DNA from: Jannaschia sp. CCS1
GTDB lineage: Bacteria; Pseudomonadota; Alphaproteobacteria; Rhodobacterales; Rhodobacteraceae
Reading direction: 5' to 3'
Length of the DNA: 64,000 nucleotides
Assembly (NCBI RefSeq): GCF_000013565.1
Contig: NC_007802.1
Coordinates: 1,612,001-1,676,000 of the forward strand
This document shows positions 49,393 through 58,304 of the stretch, piece after piece. Within the stretch, counting starts at the first letter, position 1. Each line of letters starts with the position of its first letter. A program made the translations under genes and the position numbers. Under the pieces are notes generated by a model that was not told the origin of the DNA, ran no database searches, and was given only the letters and a program-made list of their open reading frames with translations.

Positions 49393-50211
49393 TCAGTCGC
49401 CCAGTTTGGCGTGCACTTCGTCCAGATCAATCTCGGCGATGGGCATCTTGTTGCCGGGATTGTCGAAGTCGTATTTGAACAGCTCGAAATCGCGGTGGTA
49501 GATTTCGCGGATCAGATGCATCGACAGATCGTCGAAGTAATCCTCCACCGGGTGCAGGCGTTTGGGGCCGTGGCCTTCGCTTTCATTGAAGCGGGGCACA
49601 TCCTTCAGCTTGACCGGATTTGCAGTGTCCGTCGCATCCAGCACGCTTTGCATGCCGTCATTAAACGTCTCGGTCCAGAAAATCTTGTCGTAGCGCCCGC
49701 CATTCACGATGAACGTGGCGACATGGCCCGACATGGCGGACCAGTGGATGTCCGGATCCATGGGTTTGCGCCAGCGGATGGTGTCGCGGGCAAACAGCAA
49801 AAACCGCCGGAATGAGGCGATCTGGTCAAACTCTCCCTTGCCGTCATCGCCGCCCACGTCGATCCCGTATTTCTGGATCAGAAGTGGCACCAGGTTGCCC
49901 CGATAGCGCCGTCCGTTGCGCTGGATGCCGCAGATCTTGTCGAAAAATGAGCTGAGGATCCGCGTGTAGGGATTGCGCACGCAGGTGAATGCAAAGCTCT
50001 TGTGGGAGGTCACATTGTCGGTGATCACCGGCTGGCTGCCGTCAAACGCCCATTTATGCATGCCGTCCTTGGCATCATGGATATCGCCGTCGAAATAAGC
50101 GCCGTTGTCGGAATAATACATGATCTGGCCGATGGTCGAGCAGGCGCATTTGGGCACCACGCGGTACACCATGCTTTCGCTCGTCGTCATCCAAGTGCCG
50201 GGAAAGCCCAT
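49393..50211 (-). CDS. Sulfotransferase-family protein
   Basis: A 272-residue protein with the sulfotransferase 2-type PAPS sites: 5'-phosphosulfate loop VPKCACSTIGQ (about 19-29) and the 3'-phosphate motif CVRNPYTRILSSF (about 77-89). It probably adds sulfate to a surface carbohydrate or lipid. It is divergent from the glycosyltransferase gene, with which it likely shares a role in surface polysaccharide. No signal peptide is seen, so action in the cytoplasm is expected. Confidence 0.8.
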   Translation of the reverse strand: MGFPGTWMTTSESMVYRVVPKCACSTIGQIMYYSDNGAYFDGDIHDAKDGMHKWAFDGSQPVITDNVTSHKSFAFTCVRNPYTRILSSFFDKICGIQRNGRRYRGNLVPLLIQKYGIDVGGDDGKGEFDQIASFRRFLLFARDTIRWRKPMDPDIHWSAMSGHVATFIVNGGRYDKIFWTETFNDGMQSVLDATDTANPVKLKDVPRFNESEGHGPKRLHPVEDYFDDLSMHLIREIYHRDFELFKYDFDNPGNKMPIAEIDLDEVHAKLGD

Positions 50212-50365
50212 CCGATCGTACCCTCACATGCTGCCTGGCGCCTCGTTCACCAAGTCTTAGGACATAAATTGCAAAGAATTGGTGTCGCATCAATCTCTGT
50301 TAGGTATTAACAAGTTAACAACATGTCGCAACAATGCGCGTCACGTCGGGGCAACCGTTTCCAGA

Positions 50366-51943
50366 ATGGCAAAAATCGCCTTCATACTGCTGTGTCACAA
50401 GGATGCGCCAAGCATCATCCGTCAGGCTGAGCGTCTGACGGCGACGGGCGATTACGTCTCGATCCATTTCGATGCGCGGGCGAAGGCGGCTGAGTTTGCG
50501 GCGCTGCAAGACGCGCTGAAGGACAATGCGGGCGTGACGTTTGCCAAGAAGCGGATCAAATGCGGGTGGGGGGAATGGTCGCTGTGCCAGGCCTCGCTTC
50601 ACGCGGTGGAGGCCGCGGTTGAGGCGTTCCCGAAGGCCACCCATTTCTACATGCTCTCGGGCGATTGCGCGTCCGTCAAATCCGCGACCTATGCCCACAG
50701 GTTCCTGGATGCGCGGAGCGTGGATTATGTGGAATCGTTCGATTTCTTCAATTCGGACTGGATCAAGACCGGCTTCAAGGGGGAACGGCTGTTCTATCGG
50801 CACCTCTTCAACGAGCGGCAAAACAAATGGCTGTTTTATGCGTCCTACAACCTTCAGCGGAAGCTGCGGCTGGAGCGCAAGATCCCCGACGATATTCAGG
50901 TGATGATCGGGTCGCAATGGTGGTGCCTGCGGCGCACGACGATTGAGGCGATCCTCGCGTTTTGCCGCGCGCGCCCGGATGTATTGCGGTTCTTCAAGAC
51001 CACGTGGATCCCCGATGAGACGTTCTTCCAGACCCTCGTGCGCCACCTCGTGGCCGATCGGGAGATTGAAAGCAAAACGCTGACCTTCAAGATGTTCAGC
51101 GACTACGGCATGCCGGTGACCTTCTACAATGACCAGTATGACCTGTTGATTTCGCAGGATTATCTGTTTGCGCGCAAGATCTCGGCGGAGGCCACGCATC
51201 TGAAAGAGCGGCTTGGCGCGCTGTGGAATTCCGACCGCCGCGATTTCGCCACCTCGCGGGAAGGGCCGAAGCTGCACGCCTTCCTGACCGGGCGGGGCCG
51301 GGTCGGCAAGCGGTTCGGGACGCGGTTCTGGGAACGCGAAAGCACGCTCGGCGCGGACCGGGACCTTTACATGCTGGTGTGCAAGAAATGGCACGTGGCC
51401 AAGCGGCTGTTGAAGCAGGCGAGTGAAAAGCTGGATGTGCGCGGGGTCGAGTACCTTTTTGATGAGGCGGGATGCCGCGTGCCACCCCTGGGCGGGATCG
51501 AGCGGACGTTGGAAAAACGCAACCGCCACAGGCGCGCGATGGTGCGGATGCTGTTTGATTATTACGGGACGGAGCAGCTGGTGATCTGCCTGGACCCGGC
51601 CAATCTGGATCTGATGCGCGATTTCATGAGTGACCGCGCCAATGCCCGCATTCTGGAGCTGCAATGCAACTTCGATGACCAATATCTGGTGGGCCATGCG
51701 CACCGGGTGGGGCTGGCCACTGACGACACGCCCGGGGAGGTGTTGCAACGGATGCTGCCGACCCTGCGCCATGAGTTCGAGGATGAGCAGTCCGAGATCC
51801 GCGAGGCGGAGTTCAAGCAGCATTGGCGGCTGAGGGAAGGCCGATCAACGGATGAGAATGCCGCCGTTCTGGCGGAGTTTTTCGGGATAGATCACGATAG
51901 GGGCAAGGAGCTGGCCGAAACCCAGCACCTGTTCGCGGATTAA
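50366..51943 (+). CDS. GT14-like glycosyltransferase with extra C-terminal domain
   Basis: A 525-residue protein. The first 290 residues resemble core-2/I-branching beta-1,6-N-acetylglucosaminyltransferases (AFILLCHKDAPSI, TGDYVSIHFDAR, HFYMLSGDCASVKS, and SQWWCLRRTTI). The rest (about 300-525) is a separate helical, charged domain found with such enzymes in Rhodobacterales (DUF5928-like, from memory). The acceptor is unknown; a surface glycan is likely. I use ATG 50366; an ATG at 50279 adds 29 residues without support. A HIT gene follows 10 bp later. Confidence 0.78.
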   Translation: MAKIAFILLCHKDAPSIIRQAERLTATGDYVSIHFDARAKAAEFAALQDALKDNAGVTFAKKRIKCGWGEWSLCQASLHAVEAAVEAFPKATHFYMLSGDCASVKSATYAHRFLDARSVDYVESFDFFNSDWIKTGFKGERLFYRHLFNERQNKWLFYASYNLQRKLRLERKIPDDIQVMIGSQWWCLRRTTIEAILAFCRARPDVLRFFKTTWIPDETFFQTLVRHLVADREIESKTLTFKMFSDYGMPVTFYNDQYDLLISQDYLFARKISAEATHLKERLGALWNSDRRDFATSREGPKLHAFLTGRGRVGKRFGTRFWERESTLGADRDLYMLVCKKWHVAKRLLKQASEKLDVRGVEYLFDEAGCRVPPLGGIERTLEKRNRHRRAMVRMLFDYYGTEQLVICLDPANLDLMRDFMSDRANARILELQCNFDDQYLVGHAHRVGLATDDTPGEVLQRMLPTLRHEFEDEQSEIREAEFKQHWRLREGRSTDENAAVLAEFFGIDHDRGKELAETQHLFAD

Positions 51944-51953
51944 GGGGCTGACC

Positions 51954-52328
51954 ATGGCATTTGACTACGACGACCAGAATATTTTCGCGAAGATCCTGCG
52001 CGGCGAGATCCCCAACACGACGTTGGCCGAGACCGCGCATACCCTGGCATTTGCGGATCTGTACCCGCAGGCACCGGTCCATGTGCTGGTGATCCCCAAG
52101 GGGCCTTACGTCTGCTTTGATCACTTCGCGGCAGAGGCGTCAGACGCGGAAATCGCGGATTTTCACCGGGTGGCCGCGCAGGTCTGTGCCGAAATATCCC
52201 CGGGCGCGGGCGGGGCGGGGTATCGCACCATCTCCAACGCGGGCGAAGACGGCGTGCAGGACGTGCCGCATTATCACATGCATATCCTCGCCGGACGCCC
52301 CCTGGGACGGATGCTGGCAAAAGCCTGA
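51954..52328 (+). CDS. HIT-family nucleotide hydrolase
   Basis: A 124-residue histidine-triad protein of the Hint group, which cleaves phosphoramidates such as AMP-lysine. It begins [18 protein letters not shown], contains [16 protein letters not shown] and ends with the active [13 protein letters not shown] (HxHxH at about 106-110). The length is typical. It follows the glycosyltransferase gene by 10 bp. Confidence 0.93.
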   Translation: MAFDYDDQNIFAKILRGEIPNTTLAETAHTLAFADLYPQAPVHVLVIPKGPYVCFDHFAAEASDAEIADFHRVAAQVCAEISPGAGGAGYRTISNAGEDGVQDVPHYHMHILAGRPLGRMLAKA

Positions 52329-52461
52329 CGGGGAGGGGTGCGCGCGTCCTCAAGCCCATGCCCCAAGGGGCAAGAGCCCTCGGCCACCCGCGCTGCCGCG
52401 GAGATGGGGCAGGGGGCGGGTGTGTATAGATGCGGTTCGGGTCTGGTCGCCCCGTCTGGAC

Positions 52462-52490
52462 TTGCCCGGCTCAGGCACCTCTGCCATATC
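52462..52490 (+). promoter_or_regulatory. Candidate promoter for the zf-CHCC gene
   Basis: TTGCCC (52462-52467) and CATATC (52485-52490) are 17 bp apart, placing a start near 52497, immediately before the 14-bp tandem repeats. Visual match only. Confidence 0.35.
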
Positions 52491-52500
52491 GGGACCCGAC

Positions 52501-52556
52501 GCATATTGGATGGCGCATATTGGATGGCGCATATTGGATGGCGCGCATTGGATGGA
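52501..52556 (+). repeat. 14-bp tandem repeat (four copies) in a 5' UTR
   Basis: GCATATTGGATGGC occurs three times without change (52501-52514, 52515-52528, 52529-52542), then a diverged fourth GCGCATTGGATGGA (52543-52556). Each unit carries an SD-like GGATGG core, and the last runs into GGAG (52554-52557), the likely ribosome site of the next gene (ATG 52564). The rest of the 235-bp gap before it has nothing else certain. Confidence 0.85.
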
Positions 52557-52563
52557 GTGTGAG

Positions 52564-52746
52564 ATGAGCATAGACGCCCCCGAGACCGAAATCGTCACCG
52601 CCAAGCGTATCTCCTGCGATGGCGGCGAGGGTGCGTTGGGCCATCCGCGTGTCTGGCTGATGATCGACCCCGATACCGGGTTCGTGGAATGCGGCTATTG
52701 CGACAAGAAGTTCATCCATCAGGATTTTGTGGACGCCTCTGAGTAG
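52564..52746 (+). CDS. Zinc-finger (CHCC) protein, complex I accessory type
   Basis: A 60-residue protein with zinc ligands Cys18, His27, Cys43 and Cys46 ([10 protein letters not shown]). This is the zf-CHCC family related to the mitochondrial complex I subunit NDUFS6, and bacterial members are thought to help complex I assembly. ATG 52564 has GGAG 6 nt upstream. The gene is too short to be sure of its function, but the motif is clear. It lies 8 bp before the DUF2459 gene. Confidence 0.85.
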   Translation: MSIDAPETEIVTAKRISCDGGEGALGHPRVWLMIDPDTGFVECGYCDKKFIHQDFVDASE

Positions 52747-52754
52747 CGGCCCCG

Positions 52755-53435
52755 ATGGCCCGGCGTGTCAGTAGAGCCGCTCTTCGCCTTCTTGGGGCGT
52801 CCGTTTTGCTGGTGGTGCTATACCTTGGCGCGGCAGGCTTGGGTGGGTTGGTGCCGGGTCGGGCAGCTGATCTGCCACCGGGCGATGACGTGCAAATTGG
52901 CCTGCTCTACGGGCAGATCCATGTTGATTTCCTGCTTCCCGCCACGTCCGAGACCCGCGCGGCCTTGGGATTCGCCCGGGCCGGCGGCGTGGCGGTGGAC
53001 GCGCCCGATGTGGGCTATTTCATTGTTGGCTGGGGCGCGCGGGATTTCTATACGCAAGTGCCGGAATGGGCGGACCTGAACGCGACCGCCACGATCCGTG
53101 CGATCACCGGCGATGCCTCCGTGCTTCGGGTCGACACGACGTCGCCCCGGATCTTCTTCGACCAGGTGCCTCAGATCAGCCTGTCTGCCGCGCAATATGC
53201 GGCACTTCTGGCCGAAATCAGCGCCACCGCCGCGCCGGGCGCCATCGGATTGGAGGTGCAGGGCCACCGTCCGACCTCGGGCTTTGTGGAGGCGCGGGGC
53301 CGGTTCCATGTCTTTCGGACCTGCAACACTTGGGTGGGGCGGGTCTTGCGGGCCTCCGGCGTGCCAATGGGCACCTGGACCCCCACGCCTTACGCTGTGC
53401 GCCTGTCGCTGTGGCGCGCGGGCCTGTCGGGCTAA
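52755..53435 (+). CDS. DUF2459 (TIGR02117-type) membrane-anchored protein
   Basis: A 226-residue protein with an N-terminal membrane anchor (about residues 10-30) and a periplasmic domain of the DUF2459 family (HVDFLLPAT, YFIVGWGARDFY and FRTCNTWVGRVLRASGVP). The Cys-Asn-Thr and His positions resemble a papain-like or permuted hydrolase site, but activity has not been assigned. It follows the zf-CHCC gene by 8 bp and overlaps the end of the convergent gene by 4 bp. Confidence 0.8.
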   Translation: MARRVSRAALRLLGASVLLVVLYLGAAGLGGLVPGRAADLPPGDDVQIGLLYGQIHVDFLLPATSETRAALGFARAGGVAVDAPDVGYFIVGWGARDFYTQVPEWADLNATATIRAITGDASVLRVDTTSPRIFFDQVPQISLSAAQYAALLAEISATAAPGAIGLEVQGHRPTSGFVEARGRFHVFRTCNTWVGRVLRASGVPMGTWTPTPYAVRLSLWRAGLSG

Positions 53436-53914
53436 CCCAGCAGCAATTCTTCCACACCGCATTGCAGGGTGACGCGGCCCGTCTCACGCTCCACGAAATC
53501 CACGATGTTCTGCCCTGACCACGCCTCGATCGGGCGACCTGCAATCGTCTCGCCCGCGCCGATGGCCGTGCCGGTCGATCCGTCAAACAGAGTGTAGCGC
53601 ACGATGCCTGTCTGGCCGTCGTCGCAGGTGAAGTTGACCAGCTGATTGGCGTTGTTCCAAATGCCGGTGCAGCTGGCTCCATTCGACAGATCGCCGGTCA
53701 GGACGCCCTCATCCCAGCCGACAGTGCCGCCCACAAACAACGTGTCGCCGCCGATGCAGGCCACCGCGTGGGTGCAGGAGGCCTGCGAGCCTTCCTGGTA
53801 GATGCAGGCCGGGTCCAGCGACATCTGGGCCAGGACAGGCTGGACGAAAATCACGGTCGCAGCCGCGATCACGACGGGGTAGAACGGTCGCACGGCGGGG
53901 GTGCGTTTGGTCAT
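53432..53914 (-). CDS. Secreted cysteine-containing protein of unknown function
   Basis: A 160-residue protein with a signal peptide (about 1-29, ending PVLAQ) and a short beta-rich domain with five cysteines (two in AC-IYQE and SC, then GASC, FTC and LQC) that may form disulfides. I do not recognise a family. It is convergent with the DUF2459 gene and divergent from polA. ATG 53914 gives the signal peptide; an ATG at 54016 would overlap polA's start. Confidence 0.6.
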   Translation of the reverse strand: MTKRTPAVRPFYPVVIAAATVIFVQPVLAQMSLDPACIYQEGSQASCTHAVACIGGDTLFVGGTVGWDEGVLTGDLSNGASCTGIWNNANQLVNFTCDDGQTGIVRYTLFDGSTGTAIGAGETIAGRPIEAWSGQNIVDFVERETGRVTLQCGVEELLLG

Positions 53915-53992
53915 GCCCTCACGTAGCGCAGCGATAGGGCGGGTGAGTTTGCCCTTAAGGAACGAAGCGGTCGGGCGAAGGGGAGTCTCATC

Positions 53993-56782
53993 ATGGCATT
54001 CGGCAAAGGGCATCATCTACACCTTGTTGATGGATCGGCATTCATCTTCCGCGCCTATCATGCGCTGCCACCGCTGACCCGCAAGTCCGATGGCCTGCCC
54101 ATCGGTGCGGTGGCGGGTTTCTGCAACATGCTCCACAAGATGATCGAGGGGAATACCGGCCCCGATGCGCCGACCCACGCCGCCGTGATCTTCGACAAGG
54201 GCAGCCACACGTTCCGCAACGACCTCTATGATCAATACAAAGCCAACCGTGATGCGATGCCCGAGGATTTGCGCCCGCAGATCCCGCTGACCCGCGACGC
54301 GACCCGCGCGTTCAACCTTGCCTGCATCGAGATGGAGGGGTTTGAGGCCGACGATATCATTGCCACCTATGCCCGGATGGCGCGGGAGGCCGGGGGGCGG
54401 TGTACGATCATCAGCTCGGACAAGGACATGATGCAGTTGGTCGGCGACGGGGTGGAGATGTTCGACGCGATGAAGAACACCCGCATCGACCGCGAGGGGG
54501 TGGAGGCGAAGTTCGGCGTTGGCCCCGAACGGGTCGTGGATGTGCAGGCGTTGGCCGGTGACAGCGTGGATAACGTGCCCGGCGCGCCGGGGATCGGGAT
54601 CAAGACGGCGGCGCTTTTGATCAACGAATACGGGGATCTGGACGCGCTGCTGGACCGCGCGGAAGAGATCAAGCAACCCAAGCGGCGTCAGACCCTGATC
54701 GACCACGCGGACCAGATCCGCCTGTCGCGGCAATTGGTCCTGCTGGATGAGAATGTGGAACTGGAGGACGGCCTCGACGCGCTGGATGTGCGTGAGCCGG
54801 ATCACGACACACTGCTGGCGTTTCTGGCGGAAATGGAGTTCCGCACCCTGACCAAACGCATCGCGGACAGCGCGGGTGTTGAGGCGCCGGTGATTGAGGA
54901 GCCCGCGCCGGAAGCAGCCCCCGATGCGCCGGAGATGCCGCCGATTGACCACGCCAAATACGAGGTCGTTAACGACGTTAAGACCTTGCAGGCTTGGGTC
55001 GACCGTGCCGTGGTGCGCGGTGAGGTGGCGTTTGATACGGAGACGACGTCCCTCAACGAGATGACCGCGGAGCTTGTTGGCGTGTCGCTTTGCATCGAGC
55101 CCGGGGCGGCGTGCTACATTCCGCTGCTCCACCGGGGCGGCGGCGATGACCTCTTCGCTGACACCTCGCTAGCCGAGGGGCAGATCCCCTTTGACGACGC
55201 CATGGAGATCCTGCAGCCGATGCTGGAAGATCGCAGCGTCATGAAAGTCGCCCAAAACGCCAAGTACGATGTGAAGGTCCTGGCGAATTATGGCGTGGAG
55301 GTTGCGCCCATCGACGACACGATGCTGCTGTCCTACGCGCTGCATGCGGGTCTGCACAATCACGGCATGGATGGGTTGGCGGAGCGCTATCTGGGCCACA
55401 CGCCGCTACCAATCAAGTCCCTGATCGGAAGCGGAAAATCACAGATCACGTTTGACCGGGTGCCGATTGCCGATGCCGCGCCCTACGCCGCAGAAGACGC
55501 CGATATCACGCTGCGCTTTCACAAGCTGTTCAAGCCGAAACTGCATCAGGTCGGCGTCACCAAGGTTTATGAACGGCTGGAGCGGCCTCTGGTGCCGGTC
55601 CTCGCGCGGATGGAGCGGTCCGGCATCAAGGTCGACAAGGACGTGCTCAGCCGTATGTCCAACGCATTCGCGCAGAAGATGGCGGGGCTGGAGGCGGAAA
55701 TCCATGAGCTGGCGGGCGAAAGTTTCAACGTCGGCTCGCCTGCGCAATTGGGCGAAATTCTGTTTGATAAGATGGGCTTGCAAGGGGGGAAGAAGGGCAA
55801 GACGGGCAAATATTCCACCGGCGCGGATATTCTGGAAGATCTGGCGACTGAGCATGACTTGCCGGGCCGCGTGCTGGACTGGCGGCAGCTGTCGAAACTG
55901 AAATCCACCTACACGGACGCGTTGCAGGACCACATCAACGCCGACACGGGCCGCGTGCACACGTCCTATTCCATTGCGGGCGCGAATACGGGGCGGTTGG
56001 CCTCCACCGATCCCAACCTGCAGAACATCCCGATCCGGTCGGAGGAAGGCCGCCGCATCCGGGAGGCGTTTGTAGCCGAGCCCGGTAAAGTTCTGGTGGC
56101 GCTTGATTATTCCCAGATCGAGCTGCGCATCCTCGCCCATATCGCGGGCATCGACGCGCTGAAAGACGCGTTCAAGGACGGGCAGGACATCCACGCCGCC
56201 ACCGCGTCCGAGATGTTCAACGTGCCGCTGGAAGAGATGACGCCGGACGTCCGCCGTCAGGCCAAGGCGATCAACTTCGGGGTGATCTACGGCATCTCGG
56301 GCTTCGGGCTGGCGCGCAACCTGCGCATTCCGCGGGCCGAGGCGCAGGGCTTCATCGACCGCTATTTTGAACGGTTTCCCGGCATCCGCACCTACATGGA
56401 CGACACCAAGAAATTCGCCAAAGAAAATCTTTACGTCCAAACCCTGTTCGGGCGCAAAATCCACACACCCGAGATCAATGCGAAAGGCCCCGGCGCAGGC
56501 TTTGCCGGGCGCGCCGCGATCAACGCACCGATCCAGGGGACAGCCGCCGACATCATCCGCCGCGCGATGATCCGGATGGAGGATGCGATTGAGGGCATTC
56601 CGGCCAAGATGTTGCTTCAGGTTCACGATGAACTGGTGTTCGAGGTGGATGAAGACGCCACGGACACGCTGATCGCCCGCGCCCGCGAGGTCATGGAAGG
56701 CGCGGCGGACCCGGCGGTTCATCTGTCGGTGCCCATCACCGTCGATGCAGGGCAGGGGGAAACCTGGGCGGAGGCCCATTGA
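53993..56782 (+). CDS. polA: DNA polymerase I
   Basis: A 929-residue polymerase for RNA primer removal and repair. All three domains are present. 5' nuclease: residues 1-295, with LVDGSAFIFRAYHALPPLTRKSDG (part) and GFEADDIIATYA. Proofreading exonuclease: 320-510, with VAFDTETTS, AQNAKYDVKVL and YAAEDAD, so all DEDD residues are kept. Polymerase: 540-929, motif A DYSQIELRILAH, motif B RRQAKAINFGVIYG, motif C QVHDELVFE. It contains GTTAACGACGTTAAG at 54968-54982. It is followed by a MmcQ gene at 22 bp. Confidence 0.96.
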   Translation: MAFGKGHHLHLVDGSAFIFRAYHALPPLTRKSDGLPIGAVAGFCNMLHKMIEGNTGPDAPTHAAVIFDKGSHTFRNDLYDQYKANRDAMPEDLRPQIPLTRDATRAFNLACIEMEGFEADDIIATYARMAREAGGRCTIISSDKDMMQLVGDGVEMFDAMKNTRIDREGVEAKFGVGPERVVDVQALAGDSVDNVPGAPGIGIKTAALLINEYGDLDALLDRAEEIKQPKRRQTLIDHADQIRLSRQLVLLDENVELEDGLDALDVREPDHDTLLAFLAEMEFRTLTKRIADSAGVEAPVIEEPAPEAAPDAPEMPPIDHAKYEVVNDVKTLQAWVDRAVVRGEVAFDTETTSLNEMTAELVGVSLCIEPGAACYIPLLHRGGGDDLFADTSLAEGQIPFDDAMEILQPMLEDRSVMKVAQNAKYDVKVLANYGVEVAPIDDTMLLSYALHAGLHNHGMDGLAERYLGHTPLPIKSLIGSGKSQITFDRVPIADAAPYAAEDADITLRFHKLFKPKLHQVGVTKVYERLERPLVPVLARMERSGIKVDKDVLSRMSNAFAQKMAGLEAEIHELAGESFNVGSPAQLGEILFDKMGLQGGKKGKTGKYSTGADILEDLATEHDLPGRVLDWRQLSKLKSTYTDALQDHINADTGRVHTSYSIAGANTGRLASTDPNLQNIPIRSEEGRRIREAFVAEPGKVLVALDYSQIELRILAHIAGIDALKDAFKDGQDIHAATASEMFNVPLEEMTPDVRRQAKAINFGVIYGISGFGLARNLRIPRAEAQGFIDRYFERFPGIRTYMDDTKKFAKENLYVQTLFGRKIHTPEINAKGPGAGFAGRAAINAPIQGTAADIIRRAMIRMEDAIEGIPAKMLLQVHDELVFEVDEDATDTLIARAREVMEGAADPAVHLSVPITVDAGQGETWAEAH

Positions 56783-56804
56783 TGGCCCGAATATTGGAGA
56801 CGGA

Positions 56805-57164
56805 ATGACCGATCCGATCCGCACCTGGCCCGAGCTGCGCGATTTCGCCGTCGCGCTGGACCTGCCGAAGGTGGAGGATGCCGTCAGCTGGGGCAATCCC
56901 AACCTCAAGGCCCACGGCAAGCTGTGGTGTTGGTGGTCACCTTACATCGACGCCGCGATCTTCAAGGGCGCCATCGAGGAACGCGAGATGCTGATGCAGG
57001 CGGACCCGGAGACCTTCGTGATCCACGACCATTATGCCAAATCCGGGCTGGTCCTTGTGGCCGGTGGAAAGCTGGACCGCGACTGGGCCGAGGCGCGCCT
57101 GCGCCGAACGTGGCGGGACCTTGCGCCTAAGAAATGGCTCGCAGTCTACGACGCGCGCCAGTGA
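56805..57164 (+). CDS. MmcQ/YjbR-family protein
   Basis: A 119-residue protein of the MmcQ/YjbR fold (CyaY-like DNA-binding fold), with AVALDLPKVEDAVSWGNPNLKAHGK (in part), WWSPYIDAAIFKGA and YAKSGLVLVAGG as the family core. The function is unknown. ATG 56805 follows GGAGACGGA. It comes 22 bp after polA and 46 bp before the pseudouridine synthase gene, and may share the polA transcript. Confidence 0.8.
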   Translation: MTDPIRTWPELRDFAVALDLPKVEDAVSWGNPNLKAHGKLWCWWSPYIDAAIFKGAIEEREMLMQADPETFVIHDHYAKSGLVLVAGGKLDRDWAEARLRRTWRDLAPKKWLAVYDARQ

Positions 57165-57210
57165 TGCGGGGGCCATACGGATGGTCAGACGCGCGCCGAG
57201 GGGGCACCAT

Positions 57211-57747
57211 ATGCTGATCGCGTTTAACAAACCGATGAACACGCTGTCTCAATTCACCTCCGAGGGCGGCTGGCCCGCACTGGATGGGTTTGGCCTGCCC
57301 AAGGGCGTCTATGCCGCCGGGCGGCTGGATCGTGACAGTGAGGGGCTGTTGCTGCTGACAGACGATGGCGGATTGCAGGCGCGGATATCCTCGCCGAAAT
57401 ACCGGTCTCCCAAGGTGTATTTCGCATTGGTCGAAGGCGTGCCCGATGACGCCGCGCTGGACCATTTGCGCCGGGGCGTGACGCTGAAGGACGGGCAAAC
57501 GGCCCCATGCGAGGCCGAGGCGGTCGCAGCGCCCGATTGGATATGGGACCGGGATCCGCCAGTCCGCATTCGCAAATCCATCACCGACACGTGGCTAAAG
57601 CTGACATTGACGGAAGGCCGCAACCGTCAGGTGCGACGCATGTGCGCGGGCGTGGGTTTCCCGGTGATCCGGCTGGTGCGGTTTTCCATTGGGCCCCATG
57701 ATATCAGGGACTTACCCCCCGGCATGTGGCGGGAATTGGCCCCATGA
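57211..57747 (+). CDS. 23S rRNA pseudouridine synthase, RluE-type
   Basis: A 178-residue RsuA/RluE-group enzyme that isomerises a uridine in rRNA. It lacks an S4 domain and starts straight with LIAFNKPMNTLSQF. The catalytic Asp40 is in AAGRLDRDSEGLLLLTDDG, and the substrate-binding motifs are KVYFALVEG and LTEGRNRQVRRM. ATG 57211 follows GAGGGGGCACCAT. It overlaps the YdeI-type gene by 4 bp. Confidence 0.88.
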   Translation: MLIAFNKPMNTLSQFTSEGGWPALDGFGLPKGVYAAGRLDRDSEGLLLLTDDGGLQARISSPKYRSPKVYFALVEGVPDDAALDHLRRGVTLKDGQTAPCEAEAVAAPDWIWDRDPPVRIRKSITDTWLKLTLTEGRNRQVRRMCAGVGFPVIRLVRFSIGPHDIRDLPPGMWRELAP

Positions 57748-58304
57748 CCGAGGTGCTGACGGTCCGGTCCCGTGCGGAGTTGCGGGCATGGCTGGCAGAG
57801 CATCATGCCGGGGCGCGCGGCCTTTGGCTGGCCACCTACAAGAAACACCATCCCGATTATCTGCCGTGGATGGAGGCGGTGGAGGAACTACTGTGCTGGG
57901 GTTGGGTGGACGCGCAGGTGGCGGGGCTGGATGCGGACCGGATGAAGCACCGGATCGCGCCCCGGAAAGAAACGTCGGCCTGGTCCGCGGTCAATAAGGA
58001 TGCGGTGGCGCGAATGCGGGCAGAGGGGCGCATGACCTCCGCCGGAGAGGCTAAGATCGCCGCGGCCATGGCCAATGGCATGTGGTCCTTCCTTGATGAC
58101 GTGGAGCGGTTGGAGGTCCCCGACGATCTGGCGCAGGCCCTTGGCGCGGCGCGGGACATTTGGGACGCCTATCCGCGCTCGGTCAAACGGGGCACGCTCG
58201 AATGGATCAAGACCGCAAAGACCGCGCCCACCCGGGCGCGACGGATCGCGGATGTGGCGCAATCGGCCAGCGACGGTCTGCGTCCGACCATTTTCCGACG
58301 TTAG
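57744..58304 (+). CDS. YdeI/OmpD-associated family protein
   Basis: A 186-residue protein. Landmarks are LRAWLAEHHAGARGLWLATYK, ELLCWGWVDAQVAGLD and the C-terminal OmdA-type helical repeat LEWIKTAKTAPTRARRIADVA (quoted in parts). The family is loosely linked to envelope stress and polymyxin tolerance in enterics, but the biochemical role is unknown. It is coupled to the upstream pseudouridine synthase gene by an ATGA overlap, and its stop overlaps the convergent membrane gene by 4 bp. Confidence 0.8.
   Translation: MTEVLTVRSRAELRAWLAEHHAGARGLWLATYKKHHPDYLPWMEAVEELLCWGWVDAQVAGLDADRMKHRIAPRKETSAWSAVNKDAVARMRAEGRMTSAGEAKIAAAMANGMWSFLDDVERLEVPDDLAQALGAARDIWDAYPRSVKRGTLEWIKTAKTAPTRARRIADVAQSASDGLRPTIFRR

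Noticed and set aside
50307-50318. TTAA-N4-TTAA upstream of the glycosyltransferase gene
   Set aside because: Spacing differs from the N5 family, so it was not counted with it; it may be a promoter-region AT stretch.
52501-52556. 14-bp repeats as a CRISPR array
   Set aside because: Units are directly adjacent with no spacers, and no cas genes are present.
25161-54982. TTAA pairs as CtrA sites
   Set aside because: CtrA needs a 7-bp spacer; these have 5 bp and often lie inside genes, so ordinary CtrA control is not supported.
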